DNA of 64,000 nucleotides from positions 62,001 through 126,000 of the forward strand of contig OY288107.1 in NCBI GenBank assembly GCA_958431225.1. The letters are read 5' to 3'. The notes below the pieces were generated by a model. That model did no database searches. It saw only the letters and a list, made by a program, of their open reading frames with translations, and had not been told where the DNA came from. A program made the position numbers and the translations under genes. Each line of letters opens with the position of its first letter. Positions within the stretch are counted from its first letter, which is position 1. Positions 18,216-28,300 of this stretch are shown here, piece by piece. Source of the stretch: an uncultured Alphaproteobacteria bacterium (GTDB lineage Bacteria > Pseudomonadota > Alphaproteobacteria > Puniceispirillales > UBA1172).

Positions 18216-18260
18216 ATTCGCGCCCACGCTACCACCCTGAGGGTGCGCCGCGCCTCCCTG
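18162..18260. repeat. GC-rich repeat, locus C
   Basis: Third copy of the CGCGCCCACGCCGCCGCGCC family, interleaved with TAAATTCGCGCCCACGC and CTCCCTG. It truncates the third antitoxin-like unit and fills the gap before the convergent RTX gene stop at 18278. Confidence 0.75.
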
Positions 18261-18277
18261 TGCCTTTTGGGTTAGGT

Positions 18278-21001
18278 TTAGACTACATCCAGCATGGCGA
18301 AGGTTAGTCCGGTGAAATCTTCTAAAACCATGAGGGCAATATCATCATCGGTGGTGTCGGTGCCTTTGGTGTGGTAGATGATGGTGTCCATTTTTGACGC
18401 ATCATTTTGTCCGCTTGCGCGCGCGGCATTGGCATAATGGGCGGTGGAATCAATCCGCAGATTGAGTTCCGCAAAAGATGTTTCATTCCCTGACAAGCTA
18501 CTGATGCGGATGGTGTCCATGCCATTAGTGCCCTCGCGCGAAAAATCGGTGATGATATCCGTGTCGCCCGCGCCCATGTAGATTGCGGAAAGATCAAATG
18601 TATCATTGCCGCGCCCGCCGTGAAGCATATCAAGCCCCGCCTCACCCGCGAGGCGGTCATTGCCATCGCCGCCATAGAGGCTATCATTATCGCTACCACC
18701 ATAGAGAATATCATTGCCGCCCAGACTACGCAGAAAATCATCGCCGCCGCCGCCATAAAGACTATCATCATTGGCTCTGCCGAATAGCCGGTCATCGCCG
18801 CCATAGCCATAGATTGCTTGCCCCCTAATGCTATCAATGCGGTCGGCGCCATCGGTGCCGCGATGTGCGTTGTCGGTGATGATGACCACTGAATCGGCGG
18901 TGTTGCCAACTTTATCGCTTACTTGCACTTGTAATACGTGGGTTGTTGGGATGACCTTTATGCTCGGTTGGGTAAATGAGATGATGCCTGTTGCCGCATC
19001 AATGTCAAAAAGCCCGGCATCATTACCGCCATTGATGGAATAACTTAAACTATCTTGCCGCGCACCTATCGCGCTGATGCGGAGAAGCGGGCTACCAAAA
19101 TCCTCATCGGGGGCGGTGGTGAGGCGATAAAAATTCTCCTTAAATACCGGCGTATCTTTTGCATCAAGGACATCCACATGGGCATTTGCTGTTCTAGGTG
19201 TCGTCCCCGCATCACCGCTGAGGCTGATGGTTAGGTCAAGGCGCGTATCGGTTTCATAATCCACCCATGCGTTATCTTTGAGTTTTAGTTTCCAGTTTGT
19301 CGCATCTCCCACATCTGCCACAACTTCAAAGCGCGTATCAGAAACGGTGAAATCAGCGCTTGTTGGCGTATAAACACCTTCTGCGCGCAGGGTGATTCCT
19401 GTATCCACGCCGATATAGTTTTCCGTCACCTGCCCGATACCTGAAGCAGTCATGGTGAATTCCATCAGATCAAACATGTCAAAACTTAGCCCCCTGTCAA
19501 AATCATCTAGCATCATGATTGCGATATCATCGGCTTCCCCATTATCTGCGTTATCCGCCGCACCTACGATTTTATAGATGATGGTGTTTTCGATGGCTTC
19601 GTCATCATTATAGTAATGACGATAGCCCGGAACCCTGATATGCCCTTGTTCCACCCGCAAATTAGTCGCCTCAAAGAGGTCTTCAAGCGTATCAATGGCA
19701 TCGATGTCATCAACATGGACGCGGATTTTATGATCCCAAATGCCCAGAAATGGGAGTGTCTGGCGGAAATCAATGACTCGATCAACACCAGAGCCATCGG
19801 TATTCAGCACGAAAATATCCATACCTGCATGCCCAAAAAAGGAATTGAGACCACTACCGCCATAGAAGATCGTATCATCATCCGAGCCAACTAGTCTATC
19901 ATTGTCGCTACCGCCATAGAGTATATCATTGCCGAAACCGCCTTCTAGTTCATCGCGTCCGCTACCGCCATAGAGTATATCATTGCCGAGACCGCCATAT
20001 AGGTCATCGCGTCCGCTACCGCCATAGAGTATGTCGTTGTCATCCCTGCCTGATAGAGTATCATCCCCGTCGCCGCCATAAAGTATGTCATCGCCAAAAC
20101 GCCCATCAAGCCGATCTTTATTGCCATGCCCATAAAGCGTATCATTGCCGCCATGCCCGATTAGGGTATCACTATGGCTATTACCATGAATTGTGTTATC
20201 GCTATCGTCGCCTTGCACATTTAGAGACAATAAACGCACATCGCTTAGGATAAAATCTTCTATGATCATAAAGATTTCATTGCCCTTATAGAACACGCTA
20301 TCGTTGATGTTTGGGTCATTTTGTGCGGATTCGTGTCCTTCAATGATTTTATTGCCGCTAGTGTCAATGCGGATTCCTAGCATGGTTTCCAGTTCTTTCA
20401 TGGATGAAACCTGAAACGTGCCTTGGGTGTATATGTCAGTCAATTCCAAACGTTCGGCTTCATCTATATCAAAATCAACGACAATATTAATATCCCTGCT
20501 GTCTGGGTTGGTTGCGGGAGCGATGGATATTGTGAACCAATCGCTATCGGCACCGCCATAGAGCAGATTTATCCCGCCATGTCCAATCAATCTATCCTCG
20601 TCGCTGCCACCATAGAGTCTATCATCACCGCCATAACCAAATAGCCATTCAAATCCGCCATAACCATAGATGATATTTGCCGCATCATTGCCCGTAATGA
20701 TGGAATCAAAACCATCAGTTCCACGAAATGCGTAGTCTGTTATGGTTAGGGTTGTTGTTGCGGTGTTTCCTGTGTTGTCGGTGGCGATGATTGTTAGGTT
20801 GTGGTTGTCGGGGCTGGTTCTCCTATGCGGTGCCATGAGCGTGATGTTGCCGTCGTCGTCAATATTGAAAAGCCCGTGATGATTGCCTCTGCTAATGGTG
20901 TAGCTTTGTGCGTCGGTTGCTGTGACGTTGAAAATTGTTGCGCCAATTTCGGTGCCACGCACGATGCTGGTGCGGTAAGAATCTTGTTCAAAACTAGGCA
21001 T
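18278..21001 (-). CDS. RTX/cadherin-like secreted protein (907 aa)
   Basis: Probable calcium-dependent surface or secreted protein of the RTX group, normally exported by a type I system; no transporter gene is present in the window. It begins MPSFEQDSY with a cadherin-like domain (to about residue 92) and has no N-terminal signal. Three blocks of glycine-rich nonapeptides (GGSGRDDLYGGLGNDILYGG type) lie near residues 97-155, 255-385 and 725-815. After each block comes a module beginning DIFVLN or similar and ending in DDIAIMxLxDF and a final Phe-rich segment (FDMFDL, FAMLDVV). ATG start with AAGGGGA upstream. Five residues after the last such module the protein ends, as expected for a C-terminal secretion signal. 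Confidence 0.85.
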   Translation of the reverse strand: MPSFEQDSYRTSIVRGTEIGATIFNVTATDAQSYTISRGNHHGLFNIDDDGNITLMAPHRRTSPDNHNLTIIATDNTGNTATTTLTITDYAFRGTDGFDSIITGNDAANIIYGYGGFEWLFGYGGDDRLYGGSDEDRLIGHGGINLLYGGADSDWFTISIAPATNPDSRDINIVVDFDIDEAERLELTDIYTQGTFQVSSMKELETMLGIRIDTSGNKIIEGHESAQNDPNINDSVFYKGNEIFMIIEDFILSDVRLLSLNVQGDDSDNTIHGNSHSDTLIGHGGNDTLYGHGNKDRLDGRFGDDILYGGDGDDTLSGRDDNDILYGGSGRDDLYGGLGNDILYGGSGRDELEGGFGNDILYGGSDNDRLVGSDDDTIFYGGSGLNSFFGHAGMDIFVLNTDGSGVDRVIDFRQTLPFLGIWDHKIRVHVDDIDAIDTLEDLFEATNLRVEQGHIRVPGYRHYYNDDEAIENTIIYKIVGAADNADNGEADDIAIMMLDDFDRGLSFDMFDLMEFTMTASGIGQVTENYIGVDTGITLRAEGVYTPTSADFTVSDTRFEVVADVGDATNWKLKLKDNAWVDYETDTRLDLTISLSGDAGTTPRTANAHVDVLDAKDTPVFKENFYRLTTAPDEDFGSPLLRISAIGARQDSLSYSINGGNDAGLFDIDAATGIISFTQPSIKVIPTTHVLQVQVSDKVGNTADSVVIITDNAHRGTDGADRIDSIRGQAIYGYGGDDRLFGRANDDSLYGGGGDDFLRSLGGNDILYGGSDNDSLYGGDGNDRLAGEAGLDMLHGGRGNDTFDLSAIYMGAGDTDIITDFSREGTNGMDTIRISSLSGNETSFAELNLRIDSTAHYANAARASGQNDASKMDTIIYHTKGTDTTDDDIALMVLEDFTGLTFAMLDVV

Positions 21002-21154
21002 ATCAGTGTCCCCTTAGTTTGTTGCCTTATTGGAAGTGGCGAGGCTAGGGCAACAAAACCGAGGGGACAATAGCAATTCGTATCCTGCTTAAGCGTGATT
21101 TATCCTACCAATGTGATTGTAAAGCAGTGGTTTTAGGGCAAGCGGCAGGTTAGT

Positions 21155-21709
21155 TTAGTCCTTTATGTTGAGGGCGGTTTTTTGTAGGGTTATGTATACG
21201 TCTTCGGCTATTTTTATGTTTTTTCGGCGTTGTTCTAGGATGTCGCGTTCGGGTTTGTCCATTCGGGATGTGTCTAGGTTTTTTAGTCTAGCTGCGTGGG
21301 AGCGTAGGCATTGTCTGGCTTCGTCGTATGGTAGGTCGCCTTTGCGGTTTTTTTCTCGCATGCATACTTCATTGATGAGTTTATATTTTGCTGGGTCTTT
21401 GACGTAGTTTAGGTAGGTTTCAATGATTTCTAGGTCTCTGATACCTTGGCGGAGGCTGTTGCGCATATCGGGGCTGTCGGCGAATTGTTCAAATTCTGCC
21501 TGATTAAATGCCCTGTCTGCCGCGATTATGGTATGGATGTCGCCCTCTTCGGCGGCTTTTTTGAAAATTTCTAGCCCTAGCCGTGAGAGGCGGTCGCGTT
21601 CCTGTCCTTGAGGGCTGGCATCGACTTCCCTTACTGCCCCCCGCATGAGAAAGAGTAATTTTTCGACTTCGGCTTCCCTTTCGTGGGTTGGATTGGTTAT
21701 TTTAGCCAT
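21155..21709 (-). CDS. Hypothetical charged helical protein (184 aa)
   Basis: Not recognised. The protein begins MAKITNPTHEREAEVEKLL, is strongly charged and predicted helical by composition, and has two cysteines flanking a KYKLINEVCMREKNRKGD to ARQCLRSH stretch. No signal peptide or membrane segment. Its ATG overlaps the end of the upstream 87-residue gene by 13 nt, so the two are translationally coupled and probably act together. A relic of its first seven codons follows the second copy of that small gene (22008-22040). Confidence 0.75.
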   Translation of the reverse strand: MAKITNPTHEREAEVEKLLFLMRGAVREVDASPQGQERDRLSRLGLEIFKKAAEEGDIHTIIAADRAFNQAEFEQFADSPDMRNSLRQGIRDLEIIETYLNYVKDPAKYKLINEVCMREKNRKGDLPYDEARQCLRSHAARLKNLDTSRMDKPERDILEQRRKNIKIAEDVYITLQKTALNIKD

Positions 21710-21960
21710 TCTGTGTCATCGATCATTTCGCAGGTTATTGTTGGCACGCCTGTGCTTTTGACGAAGTCTTTGCCTAGTGCTTTGAGCAAGCTTGCTGGGG
21801 CTATTACCTTTTTCATTAGGCGGTCGCATTCTTCATGGTCGCCTGCTAAATAGGCTTGTATCATCGCCCTGCGGTTTTTACTGTTTTCGGGCGAATCTAC
21901 CAGCTTATCCTCCGCCGCTTTCTGTTCCTCTGTGAGGGTTTTGAATGTTAGGTCTGCCAT
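21697..21960 (-). CDS. Small hypothetical protein, copy 2 of a tandem pair (87 aa)
   Basis: Not recognised. Starts MADLTFKTLTEEQKAAEDKL behind AAAGGAGC, and ends ITCEMIDDTEWLK. Soluble, acidic and largely helical by composition, with a central NRRAMIQAYLAGDHEECDR. About nine in ten residues match the copy at 22028. Coupled by a 13-nt overlap to the 184-residue gene. Size and coupling resemble toxin-antitoxin or immunity pairs, but no family motif supports that. Confidence 0.75.
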   Translation of the reverse strand: MADLTFKTLTEEQKAAEDKLVDSPENSKNRRAMIQAYLAGDHEECDRLMKKVIAPASLLKALGKDFVKSTGVPTITCEMIDDTEWLK

Positions 21961-22027
21961 GGTTTTGCTCCTTTCTTTGGGTATTTTATTTGAAAAATTA
22001 ATTCATGTCAATAAATGTTGGGGTTGG

Positions 22028-22291
22028 TTATTTTAGCCATTCTGTGTCATCTATCATTTCGCAGGTTATTGTTGGTATCTCATGGCCTTTGACGAAATCT
22101 TTGCCTAGTGCTTTTAGAAAGCTTGCTGGGACGATTGCCTTTTTCATTAGGCGGTCGCATTCTTCAATGTCACCGGCTAAATAGGCGTCTATCATCGCCC
22201 GGCGGTTTTTTCGGTTCTCTGGCGAGTTGACTAGCTTATCCTCCGCCGCTTTCTGCTCTGGTGTGAGGGTTTTGAATGTTAGTTCTGCCAT
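22028..22291 (-). CDS. Small hypothetical protein, copy 1 of a tandem pair (87 aa)
   Basis: Paralogue of the protein at 21697 (MAELTFKTLTPEQKAAEDKL, ending CEMIDDTEWLK). It starts 18 nt after the stop of the 4979-residue adhesin behind AAAGGAGC, so it is probably read on the adhesin transcript. Its downstream partner has been lost, leaving ten codons. No function can be assigned. Confidence 0.75.
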   Translation of the reverse strand: MAELTFKTLTPEQKAAEDKLVNSPENRKNRRAMIDAYLAGDIEECDRLMKKAIVPASFLKALGKDFVKGHEIPTITCEMIDDTEWLK

Positions 22292-22309
22292 GGTTTTGCT
22301 CCTTTCTTT

Positions 22310-25300
22310 TTAGATCAAATCCACTATGACAATCATTTCGTCGTCTAGGATTTGTATGTTGGTGTTGCCTTCTGCGCCGAAATAGTTTGTTAGTAGGGCG
22401 TTGTTTGTTAAGCTGCCGTCATCTCCGAGATTTGCGGCATTTGCCCCTACATAGCTGGTGGCGGCGGTTTCCCATGCGCCTTGATTTGCGGCACGGACGG
22501 TGACTTGGCTAGCGGTGGCATAGTTGATAGTCAATGCGGTAGAGTCTCCAAAATCAATTTGCACGCCTGTTAGTGTGGTCTTGTCCATGCTAAAGAGTGG
22601 AGTGACCTTCAAGTTATCGCTCATCCTGTTAGCATCGTTCAAAAAGTCCATCATGCTGATGACCGTCTCGTCCTCATCTACGAAAATTAGCCTGTCTTCG
22701 CCGCGGCGGAAATTTGTGATGGCGTCCATGCCGTCTGTGGTTGTCCATGCGCCGTCGGTTGAGGTGAAGGCGTAATAGATGGTTTCCACGCTCCCTTCCG
22801 CCTCTGTAAGTTTGATGATGTCGTTGCCTTCGCCGCCCCAGATGTGGTCGTTGCCGCCTTTGCCGTCTATGGTGTCGATGCCTAGCCCGCCAACTATGTA
22901 ATCAGTAGTCGCATCACCATCGAGAGTTTCATCAGCAACGCCGCCGTCAATAATCCCTTGTACAATGGTAACAGTTTCGCCCATATTGCCCGCTTCGTCG
23001 TTGTAGGTGATTGTCACGCCATAGACTGAGCCTGTCGGGAGTTCGTTACCGCTAGCCGCTGTGTCAAGCGTGTTTGTGCTTGAGAGCGTGCCAAGTCGGT
23101 TTATGGATGTGCCGTCGGTGGTGAACCATTGATACATAACGCTAACCGCAACTTCGCCATCAGAATCTTCGGTGTTTTGCGTAGCGGTCAGTGTGTTGCC
23201 ACTTTTAGAAATGTCATAAACCGAAAGATGATCTACCTCTACGCCTATTGTTATTGTTTTTGCGGCTGATGTCATAGGGGTGCCGCCGCTGTCGGTGGCG
23301 GTTATTGTTAGGGTGTAGGTTAGGGCGGTGCCTTCGGTGTTAAATCCTTTGCCTTCTGCTACGCGAATCCCGCCATCGTCGTCAATTTCAAAAAGCTCCA
23401 TGCCGGTGCCGCCGGTGATGTCATAGCTGGCAATTTCATTATTCGGGGCAGAGGCATCGTCATCGGTGGCGGAGATGGTGGCGAATACACCATCATCATG
23501 CCTGCGCCTTTCGGAGATGAGGACGTCTGCGCTTGTTACGTTGAAATAGTTTGGTAGTAAGGTGTTGTCTTTCAAGGTTGAAAGATGAAACAAGAACCCT
23601 GATGGAACGCCATCGCCATCAAATTGGCCTAGATATTTTTTGGAGGCTTCCGTGTAATCATATCCGTCCGCAACTGAATCATAGATGCGATATACTTCAT
23701 GCGAGCTGTCATGAAATTCAACGCGAATTTTGTTGGTGCCGAATATGACTTCCACCCCTTCTACCTCATCATTGGCGAGAATCGGCTTGACAGCCAGCTG
23801 TCCGCCAGTGGTGCGGACATTATCTGCGTGCGTAAAGGTCATTAGGTCAATAGGTGTGCCGTCGGTATCAAGGAAAACGAGCCTATCTTCGCCACGGCGG
23901 AAATTGGTGATGGTGTCCGTGCCGTCTGTGGTTGTCCATATTGTCCCGGCGGTAGAAAAGCGGTAATAGATGGTTTCAACGCTCCCTGCATCACTTGAAA
24001 GCGTGATTTCGTCATCGCCAGCCCCGCCAATGATATGGTCTGCACCACCGCCACCGTCAATCTCATCATCGCCAGCATTGCCATATATCCATTCATCAGC
24101 AGTCGTGCCAGCTAGCGTGTTATCGCCAGTCGTCGCCCCCGCTAATGTTGTAATTGACCCTAGCATTGCCGTAATATCATCGCCCCTGACTTCCAGATTC
24201 GCCCCGGCAATCGCGCCCGAATTTTCCACTACTTGCACTTCCCCGAGTTCGGGGGCGCGTTCGTTCGCATCTAGCACGTTTATGATTACCCATGTTTCGA
24301 TGTGTAGGTCTTCTTCTAGGGGTCCTCTGCCGTCGTTGTATATTGCTCGGACGCGTAGGTTGTAGGTTGGGGTGGTTTCGTAGTCTAGGGTTGTGCCTGT
24401 TTTGAGGCTAATCCCGCCTGTCTGGTCATTGATGCTAAAGCCATGCAGTTCGCGCACTAGTTCGCCTACATCATTGACTAAACGCCACTCTACAACCCCG
24501 TTAAAGCCTATTGGGAGGCCTCCTGTCCCTAATTGAGCTGGCAACATGTCGTCGGTGCCGTCTTCGTTGATTGAGCCGGTGTAGAAAGCGAAATTATTTA
24601 TGCCGTGCCTGTCTGTGAATGGCGTTATTGGTTCAAGCACATCTATATCGTATTCTATCCCGGCGTTATCGGTGTAGCTGACGGTTACGCCGTGCACTGT
24701 GCCTGCTGGTTGGGTTGGTAAGGGTATGGTGCCGGTGATGGGGGTGTTGTAGGTGGCTAGGGGGATACGCGTAGTTTCACCGCCGGGGGTGTAGGTATAA
24801 TCACCGCTACTATCGCGTGTGATTTCTAGGTTAACGACTCTATCAAAAATCTCATTAGTGCCTTCGGGGGATATGCGGATGGTGATGCGTTCTTGGTCGC
24901 TTCTGTCCATGGGGAGTTCTGAATTTCGCGTATATGACCATGCGCCGTCTGCGGTGACGGTTAATACGCCGTCAGCTGCTTGGATTACATGAAATGCATA
25001 GCTCGTAAAGACAGCGGGGGTGTTGGTTGTGTCGTAGCTGGTTTTGATTGCGTTTGCCTCGTCGGTGGTGGTGTCGACTGCTATTGCCTCGCCCAAGAGG
25101 GTTTTGGTTTCGCCGTCGTCTGTTGTTGTGAACCATTGGTAGCTGATTGCCCTTACGCCATCGGGGTCGGTGAAGGCTTGTTGTAGTTCTAGCATGTCGC
25201 CGTTTTGTCGTATGGCGTATCCGGCCTCGCCTTCGTTTCTATCAATGACGTTTATGGTTACGGTTGCGGTTGCTGTTCCGCCGTTGGCTGATGCGGTTAT

Positions 25301-28300
25301 GGTTAGGGTGTGGCTTTCGGCGGTGTCGTAGTCTAGTTTTGCGTTTTCGGCTAGGCGGATGCGTCCGTTGTTGCCGTTTATGGTGAAAAGCCCCGCGTCG
25401 TTGCCGGCGGTGATGGCGTAGGTGACGGGGGTGGTGTCTACGGCGATTAGGGTTGTTATGATGCCGGCGGATGTTTTGGTTGCGCCCTCGTTTAGGTTTA
25501 GAGTGATGTCGTCGTCTAGGAATGCTGGCGGCAGGTTTATGCCGTTTCCATCCACGTCTATGGTAAGGATTTCGCGGGCGACGCGGACGCCGTTATCGGT
25601 TACGGTGGCGACTACTCTAAAATCTTGGGGGTTTTGGATGGGTGGTCTGTCTTGCAGATGGATTTGTCCGCTGTCCTCATCAATCGTCAATAGGGCGAGG
25701 TGGGCGGCGTAGGTTGCGGCATCCATGCCCCCGGAATAGATGATGTTGCCGTTGTCGTCGGTGCTGGAATCCGGGAGTAAGCCGAATGCTATGTCGCCGG
25801 TGTAGGCGTCGGCGTCGTAGTAGCTGATGGTGGCTAGGTGTCCGCCTTGGGTTAGGTCTATGTGCGGTGGGGCGGGTAGCCCGAATGTGCCGATGATTGG
25901 GGTGTTGTAGCTGGCGATGCTGGTAGCACTGACAACAGTCTGGCTAGTCTCATCCCGAATGGTATAAGCATATCCGTTATTGATGGTAGTATTGCTGATG
26001 AGGAGCGTAAATGTTTCGGTATAGGCTACGCCGCCTTCTGGTTTGATGGTTAGGGTGATGTCTTCAGCAACGAAGGTGCCTGAGAGCACGGCATTATCCA
26101 ACACGTAACTCCAGCTTTTGCCGTCGTCGCTGATGGTGAAAGTGCCGTCATCTGCCCCGCTTGCTGTTATTTCAACTTCAACCTGCTGTTCAATAACCAC
26201 GTCCATATCGGGTGTTTTGTCGTTATTTACCTCATCCACAAAGTTCACCGTTACCCTGTATGGTAGTGTTATGGCGGTGTCTCTTGGTGCTGATATTACT
26301 AGGTCTAGGGTTAGTTGGTCTTCTAGTTCGGTTAGGGCTTGGTTTATTGCGCCTATGCTGGTGATGCCCGCATCTACGGCTAGGGATAGTGTGCCGTCTC
26401 TTGACACCCAGAATAGCGATTTTATGGTGTCGGATACGCTATCGGCGAAATCTACGCGGACATTGTTGAGGTCAATGTCGCCGCCGATTTCGGGGAGGAC
26501 GTTGCCGAGGATGATGCCACTGGTGAGGGCGGCACCCACATCGCCGCGTTCTATGTCGGCTAGCTGGAAGTAGAATTCGGTGTGGGTTACGGTGTAGCTG
26601 GCATCGTGCGGGAAATAGATGCGGTCAAAGGTGAAGGAGTCAGTATAATCCGCCCCTTCTCCCGGAATGCGCACGTCTTCGTCATCGGCATAATACGAAC
26701 CAGCATGGTCAAAGTCCCGCAAAAATATGCTACTCAGCAGGGTGCCATCTAGGGGGGCAAAGCCTACACGTGCGCCATTTTCGTCTGCATAGAATATACC
26801 ATCGGCATCACGCCCTATGCGGACGGTGATGGTTTGGGTGACGGCTGCCCCGTCGAAAATATGTTGTCCGTTTATGGTGATGGTGTCGGTCAGAATCTCG
26901 CCTATCGCTAGATTTGCAACATCGGCATTGCCGGCGTCAATCCTATAAAACCATTCGCGTGAATCGGAGACGACCTCAACACTGCCATAACTGCCCAAAG
27001 TGGTGGTATCGTAGCGGATGAGTCCGGGGATGGGGAGGGTCACGGGATTTAGATCACCATTATCGGCGTAACTGACAACATCAGCATCAAAGACATTGCC
27101 AAGACCTTGCACTTGATAATGAAGACCATCATGACTGCCGATGATAAATGCAACCTTTATTTCAACGGGGTCGTCGCCACCGGTGGGCGTGAGTTTGAAA
27201 ATGAACCAATCGGTAAGTTGCCCAGAAAATAAGTAGCCATCAGGAGCCGTCCAAGTGAAGGTGTGGGCAGTTTCATCAAATGCTACTGACCCCTGAATGC
27301 CATTGTTAATAATATCATTGCGGTGGAAAATCAATTCCGCATCGTAGCCACTGCCGCCGGGCACCGGTGTTATGACATCCAATAGGCCGGTTAGCGGGGA
27401 TGTGGGGACGAGTTGTTCAAAGTAAATGCCGTCGTCATCACGCCTTATGGTGATGGCGATGTCTTCGGTGGTAGTGCCACCGAATTTGTGATGTGCCGTC
27501 ACGGTGATGATGTCGGTTAGGGAAGCGTTAATGCCTAGATTTTCAACAGCATCCACGCCATTATAGAGCGTGTATGTCCATGCGCCGGTGGTTGGGTCAA
27601 TGTTAAAACTGCCATAATCGCCTGATGTGGCGGTGTAGATTGGTTCAAGTCCCGGGATGGCGTCGGTGATGGGGATTAACGTTCCCACCCCACCACGTCC
27701 GGGGAGATTAAGTATTTCCGTCAGTTCGCCGTTAAAATCATAATACGGACTCGAACGGAAAGGACCATCATGAAGCAACGGGTCTTTGATTTGCAATTCA
27801 AATGGCACGGTGATGGGGGTGGTGCTGTCGCCGGTTGTTGGCGTGATTGTCAGGGTCACGCTCTCGCTATTCACCATATCATTAACCTTGGCATAATTGA
27901 GCGTTGGATTGGTGTATGTCCATGTGTTTGTTTCGGTGTCAAAGGTTAGGGTTGCACCTGCGCTAAGGTCGCCGTTTATTTTCACCGTGTAATCCGCCCC
28001 GGGTTGTGGGGTTACGGCATCTACCTGCCCTTGGAAAGTGGCGGTGCGGCGGATTTCGGTTGTTGTTGTCTGCCCTAGATCTGCCGGGATTTCGTCCAAG
28101 CGGTTGCCGTCGGCATCGACGAAATAGATTTCTTCTTCGGTGCCGTTGATGGTGATGGTGATGGTTTCGGTGGTGGTGGTGCCATCGGCGTGGGTGAATT
28201 GGAGCATGATGGTTTCGGTTATGGTGTCATCACCGCCGAGGGCTTGGATGTCGGGGTCGTTGTTATCCACGATGAAACGCCAATCGCGGGTTTCGGTGTT

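Larger units (their letters stand above)
21691..22309. repeat. 331-bp tandem duplication of the 87-aa gene
   Basis: The segments 21691-21978 and 22022-22309 are near-identical and offset by 331 bp. Each includes ribosome site, 87-residue gene and the first codons of the following gene (ATGGCTAAAATAACCAACCC). In the upstream copy (22028-22291) those codons end after MAKITNPNIY at a TGA at 22008, so only the downstream copy retains its full partner. Confidence 0.85.
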
